Made by a program: the position numbers and the translations under genes
The notes under the pieces: generated by a model
The model's input: the letters and a program-made list of their open reading frames with translations, nothing else
Told to the model about the DNA's origin: nothing
The model's database searches: none
Shown here: in pieces, positions 57,431-64,000 of the stretch
How positions within the stretch are numbered: position 1 is the stretch's first letter
Layout: each line of letters starts with the position of its first letter
Source of the DNA: Paracoccus sp. SMMA_5_TC
GTDB lineage: Bacteria > Pseudomonadota > Alphaproteobacteria > Rhodobacterales > Rhodobacteraceae
Direction of reading: 5' to 3'
NCBI RefSeq assembly: GCF_009696685.2
Contig: NZ_CP102355.1
Coordinates: forward strand, 62,001 to 126,000
Length of the DNA stretch: 64,000 nt

Positions 57431-59215
57431 TCAACCGCGGCGCGGTTCCGGCCCCGAGGGCCGAGCCTCGGGCGGCTCGACATCGGGGCGCACGGGCAGG
57501 ATGTCCTCGGCACCCGCAATCACCGGGCTCCGGCGCGGGGTGGCAACAGGTTCCGACGGCGCGTCGGGCGTCGCGGCGGGGCGATGGGACAGCGGCGGCT
57601 CGGGATCGGTCACGGTCATGGCCGGCTCGGCCCCGTCAGGCTCGGCAGCGGGCACCACCCGATAGTCGGATTCGCGCGGCACCATTCCGGGAGGCACATT
57701 CGCGACCTCGACGGTCGCACGCGGCGCAGGCGGCTCGGCCCCGGTGGCGGCCGCATCCATCCCTTCGGGGGTTGCCTCCGGCACCGGCGGCGCCGAAGTG
57801 GCAAGAACCCGGTCGGACCCGGCACCGGCAGCGGGCTTGCCCACCAGCAGCGGCAGCATCTCGACGCCGTTCGTGGTCGCAGCCCCCCAGGCAGGGGTTT
57901 CCGGCTCGCGCCAGGTCAGGGTGTCGAACCCGCCGCAACTGTCGCAGACGGGCGACCATTCGGCCATGACGTTATGACATTTGTCGCAGACCCATTGCGG
58001 GCCGCGGCTGGCCACCAGCGCCTTGGCCAGAATGCCGCGCACCACCGCGTCATCGGACCCTTCGCCACGTTCGACCGCCGCCAGGATCGACAGCGACCGG
58101 ACCGTGGGGTGCTTTTCGGCCAGATCACCCAGGGCGCGGCGGGCCCCGGGAAAATCTTCGGCCGCCAGCAGCAATTCGGCGCGCAGCAGCCGCGTTTCCT
58201 CGTGATCGGGATTCTGGCGCATCAGATCCTCGAACCGACGCAGACGCGCGGCGGGTTTTTCATCGGGAACGATTTCGGCATAGGCTGCCGCGATCGCGGG
58301 ATGGGGCCGCACGCTCCACGTCTTTTGCAACACACGGCTGGCATTTCGGCTATCACCTTGCGCGATATAGCTGCGTGCCGCCAGCACCGCCGCAGGGATC
58401 AGGTCGGGGCTGGCGCGGTTGGCCGAAATCGCCGCCTCGCGCGCGCTGATCGAATTGCCCTCGGCCAGGACTTCCGAGGCTTCCTTCAGCGCCAGCACCG
58501 CATCGCGGCGAATATGCACGTCCTTGGGCAGTTGTCCCTGCTGGCGCTTGTCCTTCAGCACGGCGCGGGCGCCCTTCCAGTCGCCCTGCCGGGTCTGCAA
58601 TTCCAGCAGCATGTCCTGCACCTCGCCGTGCCGCGGCTTGAGCGCATAGGCCTTTTCGGCAAGCTTCAGCGCGGTGGGCAGATCGCCTTCGTCCAGCTTT
58701 TGCCGCATCAGCCCGCGCACGCCGACAAAACGCGTGCGCGGATCGGACAGCATGCGGCGATAGACCTCGGCAGCGGTGGCGCGGTCACCGGCCACCTCGG
58801 CGGCCTGCGCCGCCAGCAAGTCGGTGACATGCGGCTTGTCCAGAAAACGCGCCGCCCGCGCCGCCTTGTCCTGCGCCAGACGCCCTTCGCCCGAAGCAAC
58901 CGCCAGCATCCCCTCGGACAGCGCCTCGTAACCCTTGCGCTCGCGCGAGCGCGCAAAATAGCGGGTGATCGAGGTTTCATCGCCAAGCAGAAAGCGCACG
59001 AAAGCCAGGATCAACCCGATCAGCTTGACCAGCAGCCACCCCAGCAGCACCGCGATCAGCACCGCGATCACCGCCTGCACCGGGCCAAGCACATATTCCG
59101 TGCCGCCATAGACCAGACGGAAGCCCTGGCCATATTCGGCAAGTTGCATCGCACCCAGCGTCACCGCCAGCACGATGGCAAAGAAGATCATGATTTTCAG
59201 CGCCGAAAGCAGCAT
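57431..59215 (-). CDS. hemY: HemY-family TPR protein
   Basis: The 594-residue protein begins MLLSALKIMIFFAIVLAV with two membrane helices (about 5-25 and 45-70), then a HemY/TPR region (residues ~95-400) with repeats such as TALKLAEKAYALKPRHG. Near residue 430 a rubredoxin-like zinc ribbon follows (CDKC, CDSC), and the last ~140 residues are Pro/Ala/Glu-rich and disordered. HemY of this kind is tied to late haem synthesis by genetic context, not protoporphyrinogen oxidase. The zinc ribbon resembles that of LapB. Eleven bases separate it from the next gene upstream. Confidence 0.88.
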   Translation of the reverse strand: MLLSALKIMIFFAIVLAVTLGAMQLAEYGQGFRLVYGGTEYVLGPVQAVIAVLIAVLLGWLLVKLIGLILAFVRFLLGDETSITRYFARSRERKGYEALSEGMLAVASGEGRLAQDKAARAARFLDKPHVTDLLAAQAAEVAGDRATAAEVYRRMLSDPRTRFVGVRGLMRQKLDEGDLPTALKLAEKAYALKPRHGEVQDMLLELQTRQGDWKGARAVLKDKRQQGQLPKDVHIRRDAVLALKEASEVLAEGNSISAREAAISANRASPDLIPAAVLAARSYIAQGDSRNASRVLQKTWSVRPHPAIAAAYAEIVPDEKPAARLRRFEDLMRQNPDHEETRLLRAELLLAAEDFPGARRALGDLAEKHPTVRSLSILAAVERGEGSDDAVVRGILAKALVASRGPQWVCDKCHNVMAEWSPVCDSCGGFDTLTWREPETPAWGAATTNGVEMLPLLVGKPAAGAGSDRVLATSAPPVPEATPEGMDAAATGAEPPAPRATVEVANVPPGMVPRESDYRVVPAAEPDGAEPAMTVTDPEPPLSHRPAATPDAPSEPVATPRRSPVIAGAEDILPVRPDVEPPEARPSGPEPRRG

Positions 59216-59225
59216 CTCTTGCCCC

Positions 59226-60701
59226 TTATTGCGTGCCGGCGGCCAATGTGGCCAGGGCGGCCTGGGCCTCGACCCAGGTAGTTGCGCGGGCCGTCCAGTC
59301 GGCCATGGCGGTGCGACCCACCTCGGGCAGGGTGGCGATTTCCGACAGTGCCCCGGCGACATCGCCGGCGTTCACGGCGGCATCGGCGCGCGACAGCACC
59401 GCATCGGGGTCGCTGCCTTCGCGCGGCTCGACGGAACGCGCCCCGGTCTGGACGCGCAGGAAATTGCCGATGGTGCCGGCGATGCCGCCCTGATCGGGCG
59501 CGGCCTTGCGCGTCGCGGCCAGCGCAGCGCGCGCCGCGGCGGGGAAATCGGCCCGCAGCTGCGCCAGGGTCGGCACATCGCCCGCCAGTGCGTCGGGCAC
59601 CTCGACACCAGCCTGTCGCAGATCGGTCAGCGCCTGGTCGCGGGCACCGCCATTTTCGATGGCGGCCTGCAGTGCCGCGGCCGCCGCAGCCGCGCGGGCG
59701 CGCCGATCGGCCGCCTCGGCGGTTTGCTTCAGGGCCTCGGCCTGGGCCTCGGCGGCGGCGATGCGCTGCTGGGCCTCTTCCGCGGCCCGGGCGATCTGCG
59801 CCTGAAGATCCTGCGCCTGCTGCGCAAAGGCGCGGGCCTCGTCGGCGCTGGCTGCATCGGCGGCGGGCCGCGCGGCAAGTTCGTCGATGCGCGCCTGCTG
59901 CGCCGCCAGCCGCTGGGAGAATTCGTTCAGCACCCCTTGCAAGGCAGCGCCCTCGTCGCCCGAGACGACGGCCGGGGGACGCGCCGCAAGCTCGGTCACG
60001 GATTTTTCCAGCGCAGCCAGCTTGTCCTGCAAGGATTTCAGCGCTTCGCCATCGGCGGACGTGGACGAGGCTGAATCGGCCAGGGCCTGCCGCGCGGCAT
60101 CGGCGCCGGCCTGTGCCGCGCGTGTGGAAAAGGCATCGGCCTGCGCCTGAATCTCTGCCCGCGCAGCCTCGACCGCAGCCGAGCGCAGCGCGTCCTCGGA
60201 AAGCACCGGGGCGACAGCTTCGCCTGCCGCCGGGCGCAGGGCTGCGGGCAGATGCGGGATCGCCCAATAGGTCGCGGCGGCGCCCAGACCGGCAGCGATG
60301 ACCCCGCCCAGCACCAGGGGCGCAAACCCGCCCCGGCGCACCTCGACAACGCGGGCAGCAGGGCTATGCGCGGAGGAGGCCGACGCAGGATCGGCGGAGA
60401 TGCCCGCAGAATCCGGGCCAGAGGGGGCTACCGGGGCCGACGCCGCCGCAGTGGGAGCCGACCCACCCGCAGCAGCGTTCGCTGCGCTGGCGCGAGGCCG
60501 CGGCATGGCTGCGGCCGGTCCCTGACCGTCGCCGACCAGGCGCGACTCGATCGCGGGCTTGGGTTCGGCCGGGAGGCTGCTGCCTGCGGTCGGGGCGGTA
60601 ATCGGCCGGCTTTCGATCGCCGCGCCGGGCACCGGTTCGCGGCGGGGCTTGTCGCCCTGGGCGGATTTGTCGCTGCTGGGATGGGTTTCTGGCTTTTTCA
60701 C
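59226..60701 (-). CDS. mitofilin-like (COG4223) membrane protein
   Basis: The 491-residue protein starts at a GTG (MKKPETHPSSDKS) preceded by GGGGAA. A disordered Pro/Ala/Ser-rich N-terminus (1-~125), one membrane helix (APLVLGGVIAAGLGAAATYW), a long coiled coil (~190-345) and a C-terminal helical mitofilin-type domain (TLAQLRADFPAAARAALAA, TGARSVEPREGSDPDA) follow. Alphaproteobacterial relatives are the proposed ancestors of mitochondrial Mic60 and shape intracytoplasmic or inner membranes. Position between hemD and hemY is conserved in the group. Confidence 0.88.
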   Translation of the reverse strand: MKKPETHPSSDKSAQGDKPRREPVPGAAIESRPITAPTAGSSLPAEPKPAIESRLVGDGQGPAAAMPRPRASAANAAAGGSAPTAAASAPVAPSGPDSAGISADPASASSAHSPAARVVEVRRGGFAPLVLGGVIAAGLGAAATYWAIPHLPAALRPAAGEAVAPVLSEDALRSAAVEAARAEIQAQADAFSTRAAQAGADAARQALADSASSTSADGEALKSLQDKLAALEKSVTELAARPPAVVSGDEGAALQGVLNEFSQRLAAQQARIDELAARPAADAASADEARAFAQQAQDLQAQIARAAEEAQQRIAAAEAQAEALKQTAEAADRRARAAAAAAALQAAIENGGARDQALTDLRQAGVEVPDALAGDVPTLAQLRADFPAAARAALAATRKAAPDQGGIAGTIGNFLRVQTGARSVEPREGSDPDAVLSRADAAVNAGDVAGALSEIATLPEVGRTAMADWTARATTWVEAQAALATLAAGTQ

Positions 60702-60809
60702 AACTTTTCCCCGATCTTGGGCCGTGGCGGCCGTTCTGCGCAGCGCGGCAGGACCACGCACCCGATGCCACAATCTGCGCCGAGTCCGTGGCACAGTCTA
60801 GATGCCGCA

Positions 60810-61505
60810 TCATGTCCCCTCAACCCGGCGTTCCGGGGAATGTTCCCTGCCCAGCAGCGCCGAAATGGCCCCGCGCACGCCGGGGCTGTCGGGCGTTTCG
60901 GCCAGCTGGCGGCGCGCGGCGGGCGCGTCCCAGGCCCGGTTCGCGGCGGCACTGATAGGTGCCAGCCAGATGGGCGCCCGCGGCTGGCCGAGCTGATCGG
61001 CCAGCACCTGGGCCGAGCGCGGCGAGAACAGCGGCACCAGCACCGGCGCAGGTCCGGCCAGCACCGCCCGCGCCTGATCGTTCAGCGCCATCGGCTGCTG
61101 GTCATAGACCACCATGCCCGGCACCGGCAGCACCTTGGCCACATGCGCGCCATGCGGATGCAGCCAACCCGGCCCCAGATCCTGCAACAGCGGCAGCATG
61201 CGTTCGGCGTCGCCCGGCCCCTCGGTCACGCGGTATCCCGCCGCCCGCGCCGCCTGCGCTGTCGCCGGCCCCACGCAGATCGCCGGCCGCCCCCGCCCCG
61301 GCCCCGCCGCCGCCAGCGCATTGACCGAGGTCAGCACCAGCCCGCTGGCCGCCGCCAGCCGCGCCGCATCATGCGCCACCGGCACGATGCGCAGCACCGG
61401 CGAAATCACCACCCGCAGCCCCAGATCGGCAACCGCTGCGGCAAAACGCCGCGAGGCGTCCTCGGGGCGGGTCAGAAGCAGCACGGGCAGGCAGGTCTGC
61501 GGCAT
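60810..61505 (-). CDS. hemD: uroporphyrinogen-III synthase
   Basis: The 231-residue enzyme closes hydroxymethylbilane into uroporphyrinogen III. Sequence is weakly conserved, but the start LPVLLLTRPEDASRRFAAAV, LVLTSVNALAA, CVGPATAQAARAAGY and PVLVPLFSPRSAQVLADQL fit the HemD pattern. hemC, often upstream, is absent here: tsaD lies divergently 69 bases away. Confidence 0.88.
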   Translation of the reverse strand: MPQTCLPVLLLTRPEDASRRFAAAVADLGLRVVISPVLRIVPVAHDAARLAAASGLVLTSVNALAAAGPGRGRPAICVGPATAQAARAAGYRVTEGPGDAERMLPLLQDLGPGWLHPHGAHVAKVLPVPGMVVYDQQPMALNDQARAVLAGPAPVLVPLFSPRSAQVLADQLGQPRAPIWLAPISAAANRAWDAPAARRQLAETPDSPGVRGAISALLGREHSPERRVEGT

Positions 61506-61574
61506 GGCAATCGACGCAACATGGTGATACTTCCCCTTGCCTAGGACCTGGGCGGCGCACAGACAAGGACAAGC

Positions 61575-62639
61575 ATGTCACTGACCTTTCTTGGCATCGA
61601 AAGCAGCTGCGACGATACCGCCGCCGCCGTGGTGCGCGGGGATCGCAGCGTTCTGGCCTCGGTCGTGGTGGGGCAGACGGCGCTGCACGCCAGCTTTGGC
61701 GGCGTGGTGCCGGAAATCGCCGCCCGCGCCCATGCCGAAAAGCTGGACGGCTGCGTGGCCCAGGCGCTGGCGCAGGCCGGGCTGGGCCTGCGCGATCTGG
61801 ACGGTATCGCCGTTACTGCCGGGCCTGGATTGATCGGCGGCGTGCTGTCGGGGGTGATGCTGGCCAAGGGGCTGGCGGCCGGCAGCGGCCTGCCGCTTGT
61901 GGGGGTGAACCATCTGGCCGGCCACGCGCTGACGCCGCGGCTGACCGATGGCGTCGAATATCCCTATCTGATGCTGCTGGTCTCGGGCGGGCATTGCCAG
62001 TTCCTGCGCGTTGACGGCCCGCGCGACTTCGCCCGCCTGGGCGGAACCATCGACGACGCCCCGGGCGAGGCCTTTGACAAGGTGGCCAAGCTTCTGGGTC
62101 TGCCCCAGCCGGGCGGCCCCGCGGTCGAGGCCGCCGCCCGCGCCGGCGACCCACGCCGCTTTGCCCTGCCGCGCCCGCTGCTGGACCGGCCGGGTTGCGA
62201 CCTGAGCTTTTCGGGGCTGAAAACCGCGGTCCTGCGCCTGCGCGACGATCTGGTGGCGGCGCAGGGCGGGCTGCACGAACAGGACCGTGCCGACCTTTGC
62301 GCCGGGTTTCAGGCCGCCGTGGCCGAAGTGCTGGCCGAAAAGACCCGCCGCGCCCTGCTGGCCGCACCGGCGCCGGTGCTGGCGGTGGCGGGTGGGGTCG
62401 CCGCCAACCAGACCCTGCGCCAAGCGTTGCAGCAGGTGGCGTCGCAGGCGGGCGCCCGCTTTCTGGCGCCGCCCCTGCAGCTTTGCACCGACAATGCCGC
62501 CATGATCGCCTGGGCCGGGATCGAGGCATTTCAGGCCGGCCAGCGCGACGGCATGGATCTGGCAGCGCGGCCGCGCTGGCCGCTGGACCGCAGCGCCGCC
62601 CCGATGCTGGGCGCAGGCAGGAAAGGCGCCAAGGCATGA
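61575..62639 (+). CDS. tsaD: tRNA N6-adenosine threonylcarbamoyltransferase TsaD
   Basis: The 354-residue ASKHA-fold enzyme makes t6A37 in tRNAs reading ANN codons. The signatures [14 protein letters not shown] and metal-binding [12 protein letters not shown] are present, with [19 protein letters not shown] and the C-terminal [12 protein letters not shown]. Its last four bases overlap gpsA. Confidence 0.97.
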   Translation: MSLTFLGIESSCDDTAAAVVRGDRSVLASVVVGQTALHASFGGVVPEIAARAHAEKLDGCVAQALAQAGLGLRDLDGIAVTAGPGLIGGVLSGVMLAKGLAAGSGLPLVGVNHLAGHALTPRLTDGVEYPYLMLLVSGGHCQFLRVDGPRDFARLGGTIDDAPGEAFDKVAKLLGLPQPGGPAVEAAARAGDPRRFALPRPLLDRPGCDLSFSGLKTAVLRLRDDLVAAQGGLHEQDRADLCAGFQAAVAEVLAEKTRRALLAAPAPVLAVAGGVAANQTLRQALQQVASQAGARFLAPPLQLCTDNAAMIAWAGIEAFQAGQRDGMDLAARPRWPLDRSAAPMLGAGRKGAKA

Positions 62640-63586
62640 CCGGCACGCTTTCGATCATCGGCGCCGGCGCCTTCGGAACCGCCCTGGCGGTCAGCCTGGC
62701 GGCGCGCGGCCCGGTGACGCTGTGGGGGCGCGACATCGACTGGGCGGCAACGGGGCTGAACCCGCGCCTGCCGGGGATCGCCATGCCGCCGGGATTGCGC
62801 GTCACCGACGATCTGGACCAGGCGCGCGCCGACACCATGCTGCTGGCGCTGCCCGCGCAGGTTCTGGGGGGCTTTCTGTCCGAACATGGCGCCGCGCTGG
62901 ACCGGCGAAATCTGGTCAGCTGCGCCAAGGGGATCGATCTGGCGACGCTGCGCGGCCCCTCGGCGCTGATCGCGGCGGCCTGTCCCGATGCCACCGTCGC
63001 CGTGCTGACCGGGCCCAGCTTTGCCGCCGACATCGCCCGCGGACTGCCCACGGCGCTGACGCTGGCCTGCGCGCGCGCCGATCGGGCCGAGGCATTGCAG
63101 CGCCAGCTGTCCACCGCCAGCCTGCGGCTTTACCGCAGCAACGACGTGACCGGGGCGGAACTGGGCGGGGCGCTGAAGAACATCATGGCCATCGCCGCCG
63201 GCGCCGCCATCGGCGCGGGCTATGGCGACAGCGCCCGCGCCAGCGTCATCACCCGCGGCTTTGCCGAAATGACCCGCCTGGCGCTGGCATTAGGCGCGCG
63301 GGCCGAAACCCTGACGGGCCTGTCCGGCCTGGGCGACCTGGTGCTGACCTGCACCTCCGAACAGTCACGCAACTTTCGCTATGGCCTGGCGCTGGGCGCG
63401 GGCCAGCCCTTTGCCGCCGGCACCACGGTCGAGGGCGCGGCCACCGCCCGCGCCGTCGCCGCCCTGGCCCCGACGCTGGGCATCGACATGCCGATCTGCC
63501 AGCTGGTCGCCGGCCTTGCCCAGGGGCGCATCGCCATGGAACATGCGCTCGATCTTTTGCTGAACCGCCCGCTGAAGGAGGAATGA
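62636..63586 (+). CDS. gpsA: glycerol-3-phosphate dehydrogenase [NAD(P)+]
   Basis: The 316-residue enzyme reduces dihydroxyacetone phosphate to sn-glycerol 3-phosphate for phospholipids. The N-terminal Rossmann motif is [30 protein letters not shown] and the catalytic lysine in [12 protein letters not shown] follow. Length is normal. ATGA overlap with tsaD implies coupling. Confidence 0.97.
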   Translation: MTGTLSIIGAGAFGTALAVSLAARGPVTLWGRDIDWAATGLNPRLPGIAMPPGLRVTDDLDQARADTMLLALPAQVLGGFLSEHGAALDRRNLVSCAKGIDLATLRGPSALIAAACPDATVAVLTGPSFAADIARGLPTALTLACARADRAEALQRQLSTASLRLYRSNDVTGAELGGALKNIMAIAAGAAIGAGYGDSARASVITRGFAEMTRLALALGARAETLTGLSGLGDLVLTCTSEQSRNFRYGLALGAGQPFAAGTTVEGAATARAVAALAPTLGIDMPICQLVAGLAQGRIAMEHALDLLLNRPLKEE

Positions 63587-63858
63587 TGCCGCTTTTCGCC
63601 CTGATCTGCCGCGATGCGCCCGACATGCTGCAAACGCGCCTCGATACCCGCGAACGCCACCTGGCCTGGCTTGCCCAACGGCCGGGCGTGATGGTCGGCG
63701 GCCCGATGCTGCAGGACGGCCAGCCCTGCGGTTCGCTGCTGATCGTCGAGGGCGACAGCCTGGACGAGGTGCGCGCCTGGGCGGCCGGCGATCCCTATGC
63801 CCAGGCCGGCGTTTTCGGATCGGTCGAGATCGTCGAATGGCGCAAGGTGATCGGCTGA
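63586..63858 (+). CDS. YciI-like protein
   Basis: The 90-residue ferredoxin-like fold protein has ALICRDAPDMLQTRLDTRERHLAWL, here seen as TRLDTRERHLAWL, and GGPMLQDGQPCGSLLIVE with DPYAQAGVF, typical of YCII proteins. ATG 63586 is preferred over 63583 because AAGGAGG is then properly spaced. The biochemical role is unknown. It overlaps gpsA and the EVE gene by one base each. Confidence 0.9.
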   Translation: MPLFALICRDAPDMLQTRLDTRERHLAWLAQRPGVMVGGPMLQDGQPCGSLLIVEGDSLDEVRAWAAGDPYAQAGVFGSVEIVEWRKVIG

Positions 63859-64000
63859 TGGCATATTGGCTGTTCAAGTCCGAACCCGATGTCTTCAGCT
63901 TTGACGACCTGATCGCCCGCGGCGAAACCGGCGAGCAATGGGACGGCGTGCGCAACTATCAGGCCCGCAACAACATGCGCGCCATGCAGCTGGGCGAGCG
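63858..64000 (+). CDS. EVE-domain protein, 5' part
   Basis: The first 47 codons read MAYWLFKSEPDVFSFDDLI, then GEQWDGVRNYQARNNMRAM, the N-terminal signature of stand-alone EVE domains (PUA-like fold, modified-base or RNA recognition; human THYN1-like). The gene runs off the right edge. Start overlaps the YciI-like stop. Confidence 0.9.
   Translation, partial: MAYWLFKSEPDVFSFDDLIARGETGEQWDGVRNYQARNNMRAMQLGE

Overview
The window is about 64 kb of GC-rich chromosome from an alphaproteobacterium, most likely Rhodobacterales and probably Paracoccus or a near relative. This is inferred from gene order and protein families, not from a search. The pointers are the dusB(nifR3)-ntrB-ntrC-ntrY-ntrX-trkA-trkH-hfq-hflX run, a Rhodobacter-type gene transfer agent (GTA) head at the left edge, a tsaD-gpsA-YciI-EVE block facing hemD-hemY, and NtrC/NtrX proteins that lack the sigma-54 contact motif. 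The DNA looks chromosomal throughout. No insertion sequence, integrase, rRNA operon or CRISPR array was seen.

Layout. 1-1.1 kb: the first two GTA genes (terS, terL) on the minus strand, with a promoter and intrinsic terminator just upstream that could make a short RNA or act as an attenuator. 1.2-3.7 kb: mltG and fabF (minus). 3.8-9.5 kb (plus): a probable membrane-stress locus (TelA-like, DUF2927 lipoprotein, SPFH/GYF protein, zinc-ribbon membrane protein), then a PfkB-type sugar kinase. 9.5-21.6 kb (minus): the nitrogen-regulation, potassium-uptake and hfq/hflX run. 21.8-27.9 kb: serine deaminase, a Pro/Ala-rich lipoprotein, a YjbH/YjbF exopolysaccharide pair and an opposing small secreted protein. 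28.1-31.5 kb: zinc uptake (znuB-znuC-zur against znuA) and a 58-residue hemP. 31.5-37.2 kb: a pseudouridine synthase with a long basic tail, tadA and pyruvate carboxylase. 37.2-40 kb: a persulfide-sensor-like ArsR-family regulator with two probable targets, tRNA-Ala(GGC) and two small stress-type genes.

40-48.9 kb is the most self-contained system. An acetoin catabolic operon (acoX-acoA-acoB-acoC-CMD-bdhA-acoR, minus) is preceded by a near-consensus -24/-12 promoter and clustered TGTGGC/GCCACA half-sites. A short, divergent rpoN gene is transcribed away from it. Sigma factor, activator, upstream sites, promoter and enzymes therefore sit together, which suggests a sigma-54 dedicated to acetoin use. 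48.9-50.7 kb holds two ArsR-SRPBCC gene pairs, one with twin 18-bp operators. 50.9-56.4 kb has an AceE/transketolase-family enzyme convergent with an arsenate-detoxification operon (arsR-arsC fusion, GAPDH, arsJ). After about 1 kb without a recognisable gene, 57.4-64 kb carries hemY, a mitofilin-like protein and hemD (minus), then tsaD, gpsA, a YciI-like gene and the start of an EVE-domain gene (plus).

Most genes are packed tightly with ATGA or GTGA start-stop overlaps, so translational coupling is likely. All starts, promoters and operators were read by eye, and no database search or transcript data support them.
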